From contig NC_087071.1 in NCBI RefSeq assembly GCF_963678635.1, forward strand, positions 16,305,613 to 16,369,612: a stretch of DNA of 64,000 nt, given 5' to 3'. This DNA is from Symsagittifera roscoffensis (lineage: Eukaryota; Xenacoelomorpha; Acoela; Convolutidae). Numbering within the stretch: the first letter of the stretch is position 1; the number at the start of each line of letters is the position of its first letter. The notes below the pieces were generated by a model, which was given only the letters and a program-made list of their open reading frames with translations, did not search any database and was not told the DNA's origin. Of the stretch, positions 1 to 9,601 are shown in pieces. Made by a program: the position numbers and the translations under genes.

Positions 1-3000
1 GGTTTTCTTTTTGAGCATTCCAGTTTTTGACCTACTTCAACATTAGGGTTAGAAAAGTAAGGGAATGAAATGTTTCCTCTAAAAGGTCTGATTTTATTTG
101 AGGTAGAGATAGGAATCGCAATGTCGGATTTTCGTATTATTTTTCCGTCGGATAACTTAACTGTCGAAGTCGAAGAATTTATAATTCTTTTGTTTAGTTC
201 TTTATAAAAACAGTCTCGGTTGATATTACCATTAGTTTTCCGAAGGATTTTACCTTTAAAAGGGCTTTCGATTGGTCTTCTGTTTTGAGTCGTTTTCGAG
301 GATGAGGCATAGTCTGTATCGTAGCCTTTTTCAGTCGGATTTTGGTTCTTCTTCGCAATCAGATCGTCCTTGTATCCGTCCTCGATTCTATCATCCGCGT
401 TCCAATCCTTAGCTCGATCCTTAGACAGTATTGATTTCCCTTTGTCTAAAATTCCAAAGGAAGGTTTACCCGAAGCTAATTGTTTCCAAATAGTTTTTGG
501 TTTTCTGTTATAGTGGATCTCGAAAGGTGAGCATTTAATTTTTGATTGGAAAGTAGAACGTAGGTTCCAAATGATTTTTGAAACGGCATTTTGTAACGTG
601 GTTTTATGATGTTCTTTGGAGATAGCCAGTAGTTTGACTTTTACAGTGTGTACGAGTTTTTCGACTAATCCATTGGATCGGTGATCGCCTACTGTACAAA
701 AGATTATTTTGATGTTGTTAGAATCGCAGAATGATTTGAAGTCTTGACTTGTAAAGCAAGTAGCATGATCCACCCTTATAGAATAAGGTATACCGTGTAA
801 GAATATGTAGTCTTGTAAAAATTCTATAACTGTTTTTGAAGAGGTAGATGATGTAATTTTTGCCGACGGAAATTTAGAAAATCTGTCAATACAAAGTAAA
901 ATGTATTTATTTGACCCCCAATAAGAATCCAAAGGACCCGCGAAGTCTAAATCAAGTTCTTCATTTGGTTCTGATAATGGAGGAAGTTCACTAATTTGTG
1001 AATTAGGGATAACAGATTTTATGTTCTTACCCGCCGATGTACACTCTGAGCAATTAATTCCATGAAAGTAGATTTGTCTATTAATGTGCGGCCACCAAAT
1101 GTATTGGGCCAAATATTTCATTCCGAATTGACCTGGATGTGTTTCGTGGAGGGTCTTCATCATCGCGTTTCGTAGGGTAAATGGAATAACGAGTTTGCCG
1201 TCCATGTAAAGTAATCCATCGGATTCGTGAAGGTCTCGGGTGAAATGTTTGAAGTAAGGAGAATCTGCATTAATCTTCTCCACCTTATTTTGAAGTGCTT
1301 TAACAATAGGGCTTAACATGGGATCGTCTTCTGTCAAGAGAGGCACTAACTTGGCGTTAAATAAAATATTTAAATCCAAGGGTCGATCCGGCAACTTCAA
1401 GTTTTCACGGTATTTTTTAACGAGATTGATATGATTTGGTAAAAGTTTGAATTCTAAATCTACGGAAATACCGGAAGTGGTGGGATTAATTACAATATTC
1501 TTATTATTCATATTAACAGTATCTACAATTTTTTTATCTACAGGTGAATTAATTAGGCTACAATTAAGAATTAAAAAATAAAGAAATGCGGAATTTGAAA
1601 TGGAAATAATTAAAGTATTTGTGTTGGAATAATCCGTTGGAATACAATTTGATGTACAAAATTCTGTTCTTCTGTGATTGAATGAGCAAATTGGAAAAGA
1701 CGAGTTAATAAGTTTTAGTACTGCTGCTATTAAGTAATTACGTAATAAGACGTAATCGGAATTTTCCAAATTGTGACCAATGGCTGAACAGGTATTTCTT
1801 AGTTTCTCCGACGGATTTAATGATTTATTAATCTTATTAATGTTTGCTACTACGAATTCTTCGTCGTAATGTGAAGTTGGAAGGGCTTTTCCGGATGGGA
1901 TTCTAGAAATAAGATCAGTGAAGCCCATGTCTTTTCCTGCGATATGTTTGATTGAGAAATTAAAAGGTAATAATCTGTCTACCCATCTTGTTAATCTACT
2001 GTGGTAGGTTTTATTTCCGTGGTTTGGTGAAAGAGCGGATAATAGGGCCTTGTGATCAGTGATTATTTCGAAATCAGAGCCGTAAAGGTAATTTTTATAA
2101 TGCTCAACAGCCCAAACAACCCCTAAAAGTTCGAGTTCGTTAGTAGAGTATTTAGACTCGTGAGGATTTAAAAAACGTGACGCAAATGAGATTGTTTTCC
2201 AATCGTTCCCATGGAGTTGTTCCAGCGAGGCTCCAAGTCCATTGTGTGATGCGTCTGTTTTCACTCTAGTTTTTCGTTTTACATCGAAATGTGTATTCTC
2301 TGTTAAATTAACGATTTCCTCTTTTATTCTTTCAAACGCTTTTGTATGATCATCGTTCCATTGGAATATTGATTTCTTATTTAGGAGCGGTCGGAGTGGG
2401 CTTCCTAAGGATGCAAGGTTTGGGACAAATTTAATGTATTGGTTTATAGAACCAAAAAATGATCGTAATTCTTTCAGATTCTTCGGTATAGGTAGGTCTT
2501 TGATAGCTTTCGATTTGTCGAATAACGGGGTAATTCCTGATTTAGAGATTTTAAATCCCAACCATTCTATTTCTTTTTGAAAGAATTTACATTTTGACCA
2601 TTTTACGGCAAAGTTGTATTCGTCGAGGGTCGATAGAATTTTTAATACAATATTCTTGTGGTCTAAGAATGTTCCTTTGGAAGAAATTAAAATGTCGTCC
2701 AAGTAACAATTTGTAAATGGGGTTGAACCTAACGTAGAGTCCATTACTCTTTGAAATTCGTTGGGCATATCCCCTAAGCCGTAAAAACCAGTTAAAAATT
2801 GGTAAGTACCAGTAATGTCACCGCCCACAATACTGAAGTTACATTGGTTACTAGTAAATTTGTCTAATGCTAATTGACTGTATGCATTTTTTAAGTCTAG
2901 ATTAGTAAACCACACTTCTCCAACGGAATCATTAGTAATTTGTGCCGCGACGTTGTCTACAAGTTCGTGGATGTTTGGCATTTGATATTTGTTCTTGTAA

Positions 3001-4268
3001 ATCTGTTTGTTTATGAACTTGGAATCTAATGCCAGTTTGATGGATTTGTCTTTTTTGCAAGTGATGACTATTGGGCTAATAAATCTGTCTTCGTCGCAAT
3101 TTTCTAATTTTTTAATATGTCCCTCTGCTTTTAATCTATTGAGTTCTGTTTTTACCGCATCCAGTAAATGTAGGGGGACACGTCTTCCTTTTAGTTGGAT
3201 TGGTTTTAATGGTTCGTGAAAATGGGTAATTTTCATTTGATTTTTAATTTTTCCAATCCGAAGGAATAAATTTTTAAATGACTTTGATATATTAAGGATT
3301 TCCCTATCTTGGTTTGTTTGGGAAATGGAATTTACTGACTTACACTGCTTGTTGGTCTGGAAGTGTGGAAAATGTTTCTGAGAGACCTCTATTCCCACTT
3401 TTGGAAGGTTGTCGTTTCCTAAGATATTCCTTTCATGTCCCTCGGTTAAGAAGAATTGACAGTCGTTATCTGACCAACCATTTGAGAATATCGGAATCTT
3501 CACCTTTCCAGTGATGTTTATGGCATTATCCGTGAATCCACAGTAAAGGTCTCTGGTTGTCTTATCCACCGGATAAATTTTCAAGTATGGATCACGTAAT
3601 TTCAATTCGTGAAGTACGTTTTTCTTAAGAAAGCTCACTGGGCTAGCTGAATCCACTTGAATGTTTAAAATTACTTGGTTTTCTTTTCCGAGTCCGATGT
3701 TTAATAATTTCTTCAGTTCCTTTCCGTCGTTATCAAAAATTGTAGTTATATTTAGTACAGAGCAATCGTCGTTTTCACTTTGTCCAGATTCCGACCATGC
3801 GTTTATGACACCGCAACATTCTCTATCCGTGTGGTCGGTATTTACATCCGGGAAATCCGACGGATTAAAATCTGTATTATCTACAATTTGAGTATTTACA
3901 ATGTTTACATTTTTACGTCGAGATCTACAAAGTCTGGTGAAATGACCTTTGAATTTACAAGAAGTACAAGTTGTGTCCTTTGCTGGGCAAACTGCTAAGT
4001 GTCCTTTTGAGAATGAACCGCCACACTTCATACAGCTGTTACTTCTTTCGATGTTGAGAGTTGGTTCTCTTTTGACGTTAAAATGGTTGTTTGGTTTATG
4101 TACAGATGATCCGTTGGATTTAAAATTATTAGTTAACTTCAAGTGATTTAAAATTCCTTTTTCATCGATAAGTGCTACGTTTAGTGCTTCGCGTGGAGGG
4201 AGGGTTTCTGTTAATAATTTCCTTTGTATATCGTAGTTTTTCATATTATTTATGAAAATATCTCTTAT
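1..4268 (-). CDS. Pol polyprotein of Ty3/gypsy element (partial, no stop before window edge)
   Basis: Same reading frame as gag, open from the UGA at 4269 to the edge of the window in every stretch I translated. In order: an atypical first Cys knuckle, then a regular CX2CX4HX4C knuckle (about 3925-4040); a protease centre reading VDSASPVSF (about 3629-3659; D-S-A instead of D-T-G); RT with the active-site YLDD at about 2694-2705; RNase H with TDASHNG at about 2240-2262; integrase with an HHCC zinc region at about 1030-1165 and a D,D-35-E triad (D at about 940, VDH at about 775, LVEK at about 660). Expression depends on passing the UGA. The C-terminal end lies outside the window. Confidence 0.88.
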   Translation of the reverse strand, partial: MRDIFINNMKNYDIQRKLLTETLPPREALNVALIDEKGILNHLKLTNNFKSNGSSVHKPNNHFNVKREPTLNIERSNSCMKCGGSFSKGHLAVCPAKDTTCTSCKFKGHFTRLCRSRRKNVNIVNTQIVDNTDFNPSDFPDVNTDHTDRECCGVINAWSESGQSENDDCSVLNITTIFDNDGKELKKLLNIGLGKENQVILNIQVDSASPVSFLKKNVLHELKLRDPYLKIYPVDKTTRDLYCGFTDNAINITGKVKIPIFSNGWSDNDCQFFLTEGHERNILGNDNLPKVGIEVSQKHFPHFQTNKQCKSVNSISQTNQDREILNISKSFKNLFLRIGKIKNQMKITHFHEPLKPIQLKGRRVPLHLLDAVKTELNRLKAEGHIKKLENCDEDRFISPIVITCKKDKSIKLALDSKFINKQIYKNKYQMPNIHELVDNVAAQITNDSVGEVWFTNLDLKNAYSQLALDKFTSNQCNFSIVGGDITGTYQFLTGFYGLGDMPNEFQRVMDSTLGSTPFTNCYLDDILISSKGTFLDHKNIVLKILSTLDEYNFAVKWSKCKFFQKEIEWLGFKISKSGITPLFDKSKAIKDLPIPKNLKELRSFFGSINQYIKFVPNLASLGSPLRPLLNKKSIFQWNDDHTKAFERIKEEIVNLTENTHFDVKRKTRVKTDASHNGLGASLEQLHGNDWKTISFASRFLNPHESKYSTNELELLGVVWAVEHYKNYLYGSDFEIITDHKALLSALSPNHGNKTYHSRLTRWVDRLLPFNFSIKHIAGKDMGFTDLISRIPSGKALPTSHYDEEFVVANINKINKSLNPSEKLRNTCSAIGHNLENSDYVLLRNYLIAAVLKLINSSFPICSFNHRRTEFCTSNCIPTDYSNTNTLIISISNSAFLYFLILNCSLINSPVDKKIVDTVNMNNKNIVINPTTSGISVDLEFKLLPNHINLVKKYRENLKLPDRPLDLNILFNAKLVPLLTEDDPMLSPIVKALQNKVEKINADSPYFKHFTRDLHESDGLLYMDGKLVIPFTLRNAMMKTLHETHPGQFGMKYLAQYIWWPHINRQIYFHGINCSECTSAGKNIKSVIPNSQISELPPLSEPNEELDLDFAGPLDSYWGSNKYILLCIDRFSKFPSAKITSSTSSKTVIEFLQDYIFLHGIPYSIRVDHATCFTSQDFKSFCDSNNIKIIFCTVGDHRSNGLVEKLVHTVKVKLLAISKEHHKTTLQNAVSKIIWNLRSTFQSKIKCSPFEIHYNRKPKTIWKQLASGKPSFGILDKGKSILSKDRAKDWNADDRIEDGYKDDLIAKKNQNPTEKGYDTDYASSSKTTQNRRPIESPFKGKILRKTNGNINRDCFYKELNKRIINSSTSTVKLSDGKIIRKSDIAIPISTSNKIRPFRGNISFPYFSNPNVEVGQKLECSKRK

Positions 4269-4883
4269 TCACTCTTCTTCTCCTGCGGATATGTCGCACT
4301 TTTTAGCCATTTCAGCTAAGGCACCCCAAAATTGTTCGAGGGATTCTCTGTCGCGTTGTTTTCTATTTAACAATTTATGTCGTTCAAATGTGACGTTTGA
4401 TTTTCTTACGAAAGCAATCGCTAAAAACTCCCAGAATTGTTTAAAAGAAATTTGTAAGACTTTCACCTTGGTAAATTTCTGTCCGAAGATCCTTTTTCCT
4501 TCATTTCCCAATGCCAGATATAAGACTGATCGTAATTTCTTGTCTGCTTCTTCTATTCGCATTCCGTTAAATTTCTTAGTTTCGGTTTTTATCGAAGCTG
4601 TTTCTTCTTCGTCATATCTTCTTTGTTCTTGGATATTTCTCTCCAATCTCAAGCGTCTTTGGGCGTCTGTTTCACCGTCCGGTGGGTTTTCCAAATTTGG
4701 TGGTAATGGATGTTGTCTCTCCGACGGATTGAGTAGATTTTCTATATCTATGTTTTCTTTAGCTATAATTGCTAATTGAAACAGATCACTCCAATCTTCC
4801 CAAGGGATGGGTGGGTCTACCGTATGGTTTTGCCAAAAGGGAGGTATTCCTCTCACGTTAGATTCGTTAGATGACTGCGCCAT
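4269..4883 (-). CDS. Gag-like capsid protein of Ty3/gypsy element
   Basis: A 204-codon ORF starting at the ATG at 4883. It would encode the structural Gag protein that packages element RNA in the cytoplasm. Near the N-terminus it has the PPFW...PWEDW pattern that I know from gag of many invertebrate and fish Ty3/gypsy elements, then an acidic/charged stretch, then the capsid-like helical region (KQFWEFLAIAF, RESLEQFWGAL). The frame does not end naturally: the UGA at 4269-4271 is followed in the same frame by sequence that continues the usual gag C-terminus (IRDIFINNM) and the zinc knuckles. The stop is therefore either read through or a single nonsense mutation. Confidence 0.85.
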   Translation of the reverse strand: MAQSSNESNVRGIPPFWQNHTVDPPIPWEDWSDLFQLAIIAKENIDIENLLNPSERQHPLPPNLENPPDGETDAQRRLRLERNIQEQRRYDEEETASIKTETKKFNGMRIEEADKKLRSVLYLALGNEGKRIFGQKFTKVKVLQISFKQFWEFLAIAFVRKSNVTFERHKLLNRKQRDRESLEQFWGALAEMAKKCDISAGEEE

Positions 4884-6332
4884 GATAAAATGTTACTTTG
4901 TTGTAGCTAATTCTAAATTAAAACTATTAAAAAGAATAAGAAATAATATGAATTAGTCGGTAAGTTAAAACATTAAAACAATGAGAGATCATTCTCTCCG
5001 CCGGAGAGAATGGCTAGTGAAGGTCATAACTAAGTGACCGGTTAATTAAATAAGTATGTTTAGCAATAATTGCAAAACTTGATGTAAAATCACAACACAA
5101 GTGTTTTTTTAAAATATGTTCTTTGTTTACTATGACTTAATTATGAGCCACCTTTCCTCCAAATTTTTTTAAAAATTGTTTCGGGAAAATTGCTTTTCCG
5201 ATTAAGGAAGTGGGAAGCGTTAGTTCAAGGACACTTAGTATAGTTTCCGCTTATCCTTTGGTACAAAATGGACAATTCCCTTAGAGCAACGAGGATAGCC
5301 GGTAACTGTGCAAGTGTTCCGACCAAAGTCTTACAAAATACAAAAACGTTTTTTCAAATTATTGTCTTTTTTTAATGGTGTGATAAAAATAGCCGGAACA
5401 AAAGCCGGAGGTTAGGTATATTTAAAAATTATAGCGAAACATGCAAATTGAAAAATAATTTTGTAGAAAAGTTACTTGAAAAATGAAAAAAAAAAATCGA
5501 AAATTTATCAAAATTTTGCAGTTTTTTGAATTTTTGAAAACTTTGATTCTAAAGGCGCTAAAATACTCAAAGTAAACAAACGTTACTCAAGTAAAACTCA
5601 ATTTTTACGTTTTAATTTAACCTTTTGTAATCTTTTAGGCAATTAAAATTAGACTGCTCGCTCGCTTTATTCGCTCGAAATAAGACGAAAAATCATACAA
5701 CTGAGACCGGTTTTTCCTAACGCTGGGAAAATCTTTGGATATTTTTAATGTGGTTTGAATCACGACAGTAAAGTCTTTGAAAGGATATATCACTCAAACC
5801 AGTCCGTATACCTTATTTGTGGTACCTGATTTTGCGTGGAAAACAAAAAGAAAAAAAAACTTAAACGCACCCGAATACAAAGTTCCGTCCCATTTTCAAT
5901 AGTCGGAACAAAAATTCTAAAGAGGCGGCGATTGATTAATTTTAGTGCAACAAATCGAAACGGGTCAAACGATCGCTACTTTCGAAAATTGTCACATGAT
6001 AGGAATCATCGTCAAGGCCAGTAGCGATAAAGGGGGGGGGGGATAATGTATATGAGTAACAAATATATGGTTGAGCATGCGCGAAATTTGAACTTACTAA
6101 AGACTTTTTGATGTGACCAGCTCTGCACTATGTAAACTTATCAACAGATTTCATTTTGATTCCTATTAAGTCACTGTGAATGCTATGCTCCAAGGTTGCC
6201 CAAAACTAGTTTAAAACGACACCAGTTTTAAAACACTACGTTAAGTAACGAAATATTAACTCTAATTTCTCCATTTTATCTTCGTTGTGAAATAATGCTT
6301 GTATGAAAATGTTTGCGCCAGAAACCACTCAC
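4884..6332. other. Upstream flank of the Ty3/gypsy element; 5' leader/LTR not resolvable
   Basis: No gene recognised. By position this must contain the leader and 5' LTR of the retroelement on the minus strand, but the second LTR is outside the window and I found no convincing primer-binding site, so no boundary is given. It contains A/T-rich sequence and a G run at 6032-6042. The right end may be intron sequence of the CUB/FN2 gene. Confidence 0.5.
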
Positions 6333-6539
6333 AACATGCAGTTGTGTCAGTACAAGTTCCAGCAGCTGTCATCTCAGAATTCTCATCCACAGCTGTGGCA
6401 CAGTAGGGGGTAGAGACAGCAGAGAATGAGTCACTGGGGGAATCCACTGAGCAGGTGAAGTACGTCTTGCCCTGGTGTTTGAAGGGGAAAATGCAGGGCT
6501 CCTGGGATCCAGTGACATTTGCGGTACAAGTACATTGGT
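6333..6539 (-). CDS. Exon encoding a fibronectin type II domain
   Basis: Minus-strand exon, 207 bp, between an acceptor (aaatttcag, exon starts at 6539) and a donor GTGAGT. Both flanking introns are phase 1, as is typical of shuffled extracellular modules. The translation has the FN2 signature: PCIFPFKHQGKTYFTC, then PYCATAVDE and GTCTD, with the paired cysteines and aromatic residues in the usual places. FN2 domains bind collagen/gelatin or sugars in secreted proteins. The previous exon (6779-6945) carries part of a CUB domain and ends in phase 1, so the two join in frame. Downstream exons of this gene were not found to the left, where the retroelement lies. Confidence 0.85.
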
Positions 6540-6778
6540 CTGAAATTTATGATTAATCAATATCGACGATGGCATCTGATGATTTTGAGCCAATTTGAGC
6601 TTTTGTTGGAAAATATTCTTTAATTGCTTCTTGTAGTCTTGTTCAACCCACATATAAATATTGTTCCAGGTAAACAACTTTTCTAACATAATAAATTTTT
6701 GAAAATGTCAGCACAAATGCGATCAAAAACTTCAGCAATATTTTAATTGCGACTTTATGTTTCAAAATGATAACTGAC

Positions 6779-6945
6779 TGTCAATGTATGTTTCGAAGTT
6801 GATCTCCAGTCCTCTGAATCTCTCCGTATAAGGCCCATTTGGACCCATGTAGTCGTCACTGTAGAAATGGAGGGGCACTTCATCCCCATCCTCCCCATTG
6901 TAGATGCAGACTGTCTTCTCGGGAATGTACCCACAGTACTTGTAC
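6779..6945 (-). CDS. Exon encoding the second half of a CUB domain
   Basis: Minus-strand exon of 167 bp, acceptor at 6947-6946 and donor GTCAGT at 6778. Translated in the frame fixed by the neighbouring exons it has YCG near the start, VCIYNGEDG, then LHFYSDDYMGPNG and FRGLEINF, matching the closing strands of a CUB domain (YCG...F.SD....GF...F). It begins in phase 2, completing the codon begun by exon 7310-7418, and ends in phase 1, matching the FN2 exon. A weaker donor four bases further on (GTTATC) would break the frame with the FN2 exon, which is why this one was chosen. Confidence 0.78.
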
Positions 6946-6984
6946 CTTCAAACACGACAAGAAATTAACACAAGCCTTTTTGGT

Positions 6985-7226
6985 GACAGCACCAAGAATC
7001 AAACCCTGCCGACCCAAAGGGTCCCCCCTTTGTACTATTTTGAGATATCCATTTTTGGTGACGGACCCCAAAATTTTTCTAAAGGCGCCTTTGGCGCCGA
7101 AATAATTTTGAGTGGGGAGCGCACCCCAAAAAAAAGCGATTTCGCCCCTGATACTAGCACTGGTTGCCCATATACAAAAATCTGTCATGCTTAACCCCCC
7201 CCCCTCCCCCCCGAAATCCGCACCTG
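6985..7226 (-). repeat. Fragment of the hAT-like GGCGGAT repeat family, reverse orientation
   Basis: Lies in the intron between the two CUB exons. Its right end (aaatccgcacctg) is the reverse complement of the CAGGGGCGGATCTAGG-type end seen at 52545, preceded by a long C run. It also shares the GGCGCC-rich core and the closing region seen at 41721-42005. The left end is not recognisable, so this copy is truncated or diverged. Confidence 0.5.
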
Positions 7227-7309
7227 ATTGGGGAACTATTGCTGTTAATACATGTTTGCTGTTTGATGTTAAAATTAGAATGGTTCCGATGGACACTTTG
7301 GCTATTTAC

Positions 7310-7418
7310 CCATTGATGGAAAAGTAGTCATATTTGCAGTGTTCATCGCCTATCCCCTGATCACTGATGATATTAGTCCACTCCATGTCGAAGTACTTGA
7401 ACGTGAACAGAACCGAAC
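7310..7418 (-). CDS. Exon encoding the middle of a CUB domain
   Basis: Minus-strand exon of 109 bp with acceptor (attttgttaag) and donor GTAAAT. It reads VLFTFKYFDMEW, then CKYDYFSING, which is the CUB core (hydrophobic strand, F..F..E, C.YD.L.I..G). It enters in phase 1 and leaves in phase 2, in register with the next exon. The first part of the CUB domain must be encoded further right; nothing suitable was seen between 7419 and the assembly gap, so earlier exons may lie in the gap or beyond the 22.7-kb retroelement, which would then sit in an intron of this gene. Confidence 0.75.
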
Positions 7419-8127
7419 CTTAACAAAATAACAACATAAGTACACGAGTAACGGGTTCACGTGGAAATAGCAGCGCTTGTTCCCACAAATAAATATTGAG
7501 CTTACTAACTTCTTCATTTCAAGGCGTATTAAGGGGTGGAGTTTTTGAGGGTAGAGGGGGGAAGATTAGACCCATCTTAAACTCAAAAGTGCTAATTTGC
7601 TTCAGCTACTTTGCTGTATCCTTTTTTCATCGACCAAACTTCTTGTCACAACCTTTTCCAAAAAATACATCACAATTTAGTTTCGACTGGTTTCTTTTTG
7701 TTCAAAATGTGTATATAGTATATATAGAGCGTGAAGAAACCAGCCGAAGTATACCCTAACAGAAAACATACGGAGAATCTGATCCACCAAAAAATTTCTT
7801 CCTATGTAAACATAAACGCGCCGAAAATTTTGGCGAAGTATGTTAATGAGCCGAAAATTTAAGTTCGCAGAATTTAGTAGCAAATTGCAGTAGACTAGGC
7901 TTATACTAAGCCAAAAAAATTTTTTTAGCCAAAATTATTAGCCAAAACAGGAAAAAATTTCTTCGAAAATTCGATGGCACCATTTTAGCAAAATGTATGA
8001 AATTTGTATGACTACTAATTTTTCTTAGATTTAGATTAGGGAATTGTATGAGTAGCATTTTTGGTCTATGGTGGTCAACTCGGGTATCAAAATTTCCTGG
8101 AAATATAAAATTTTTAGTTTTAGTTTT
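7419..8127. other. Non-coding stretch left of the assembly gap
   Basis: No exon, RNA gene or complete transposon recognised. There is a short inverted repeat (ctggtttctt at about 7687 and aagaaaccag at about 7733) around an AT-rich loop, which could be a small hairpin or the remains of a miniature transposon. The last bases before the gap show no similarity to the LTR found on the other side of the gap. Confidence 0.5.
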
Positions 8128-8327
8128 NNNNNNNNNNNNNNNNNNNNNNNNNNNNNNNNNNNNNNNNNNNNNNNNNNNNNNNNNNNNNNNNNNNNNNNNN
8201 NNNNNNNNNNNNNNNNNNNNNNNNNNNNNNNNNNNNNNNNNNNNNNNNNNNNNNNNNNNNNNNNNNNNNNNNNNNNNNNNNNNNNNNNNNNNNNNNNNNN
8301 NNNNNNNNNNNNNNNNNNNNNNNNNNN
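8128..8327. other. Assembly gap, 200 N
   Basis: Exactly 200 unresolved bases, a round number typical of a scaffolding placeholder, so the true size is unknown. The base after the gap is already inside the 3' LTR of the giant retroelement. The missing sequence therefore includes about 100 bp of that LTR (by comparison with the right LTR), the left target-site duplication and possibly more. Confidence 0.95.
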
Positions 8328-9172
8328 CTGGCTCAAGGGTCAGGGACACCATCTCTTGTGTTTTTCTACCTCAAGAACGGTCGGAGCCAGTTCGGTTCGT
8401 TTGTGACATGAGACTATGACCCGTTACAGCTTAAAGGCTACTACTAAATATCCCCCCACTCTAGAATTAGAAACGTCCCCATACTTAGGTCTCTAGATAC
8501 CCAAAATACATGAACGCCGTTAAAAACCGGGTTGGAACAATCCGTTAAGTTACTTTTTATTAGACAGTGGGACTTTGATCCATTTCAGATGGATCAACCT
8601 AAAACTCGGCTTACCTCAACATAACAATTATAAAACACACTCTAAGAATTTAAATTAAGTACTCACATTGTAGCACGCTCAAGAACCAGGAAGTAAATAA
8701 GTCGGTAAGCAACTCAAGAATTAATAAAGTAACTAAAATGAGTTTAATGTTAGTCAGTTTTAATAATAAGAACAAGTTTTTTCTCTAGACTGTAAGTTCT
8801 CGTGAACCATTGGGACACTCTAGCTGTCCACCTTTCCACCGAAGGTTCACTCTGGTCCAGTTAATAATAGTACTCCAATCACAACAATCCAGTTCGTGGG
8901 AATGCTCTCGTCTCTGTTTTAGATGGGACAGCTCTACTCTTGTTCTATTGTGACAGAAATTGCGAATAGCAATTTCCCACCGTTTTATTTAGCAACTTTC
9001 CCGCGATTGTTACTCGATTGTTCTGACTTCTCTTGATCTGATTTTCAGTTATCGCGAGAAAATCGTGCATGACAGGTTCCATTCGAAATTTTGAAAAACT
9101 AAATTTCACTCCAAAATCAAGTGTTTTTTTCTTCTCTCAAGGTCAAACTTCCGAATATGACCGACTGGCACA
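8328..9172 (-). repeat. 3' LTR of giant retroelement (truncated by gap)
   Basis: Matches 30185-31030 almost base for base. In element sense it begins TGTGCC (reverse complement of the plus-strand end ggcaca at 9172), as expected for an LTR starting with TG. The other end lies in the N gap. Bases right of 9172 differ completely from those right of 31030, which fixes this boundary. Confidence 0.92.
8984..8989 (-). terminator. AATAAA polyadenylation signal in 3' LTR
   Basis: On the minus strand this reads AATAAA, about 185 bp after the element-sense start of the LTR; the same hexamer is at 30842-30847 in the 5' LTR. Its position suits the U3/R part of an LTR that terminates element transcripts. 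Motif match only. Confidence 0.45.
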
Positions 9173-9601
9173 TACTCCCCGGACTCGAGATCGATGTCCT
9201 CATCGCGTGCTGTCTTCTGCCAGTGAGTCCCAGAAAACCGAGTGTTACTCAAGATACAGTGCCAGTGGTCATTTACAGAAGTTTGCAGCAGACTTAAGCT
9301 TATCTACACCCCAAAATTCACAGCCATGTAAAATTTTCACACTATCGCTAAACAGCAATCAAAATCTGCACACACCTGCACCCTTGAATTCTTGCTTTCC
9401 AAGCCAATCATTTAAAATTTCTTTTGTCCTATTCAATCAGGAAATTGTCATGCAGCATTTTGATTTATATAATAAATATAGTATATTAATAACAATATTT
9501 GCTTTGTTAAAACTTCTTTTTCGTGAATCCAAGTTTCACCCGGATCCACGCTCAAGCCCCCCTTTCCCTCTCAAGACTCAAGATCCATTCGAGCCACCTG
9601 C
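9173..9601 (-). other. 3' untranslated region of giant retroelement with possible polypurine tract
   Basis: Between the last accessory ORF (stop at 9602) and the 3' LTR. In element sense, the bases touching the LTR read ccggggagta, a short purine-rich run that could be the polypurine tract used to prime plus-strand synthesis; it is weak for a PPT. No other feature recognised. Confidence 0.45.

Larger units (their letters stand above)
1..4883 (-). mobile_element. Ty3/gypsy LTR retroelement, partial (runs off left edge)
   Basis: A minus-strand retroelement whose gag starts at 4883 and whose pol stays open to position 1. The order gag, zinc knuckle, aspartic protease, RT, RNase H, integrase is that of the Ty3/gypsy (Metaviridae) group. 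The 3' LTR and the end of pol lie outside the window, so only one LTR could be present and its limits cannot be fixed by comparison. The coding part looks nearly intact: apart from one UGA between gag and pol I saw no stop in the stretches I translated. It probably inserted next to, or in an intron of, the CUB/FN2 gene to its right. Confidence 0.9.

Noticed and set aside
4252-4779. Plus-strand 175-codon open frame
   Set aside because: Antisense to the gag-like ORF, with no recognisable protein features.
6880-7327. Several open frames on both strands
   Set aside because: Overlap a transposon fragment and the CUB exons; only the phase-matched CUB frames make sense.
8031-8419. Open frames spanning the gap
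   Set aside because: Created by the run of N.
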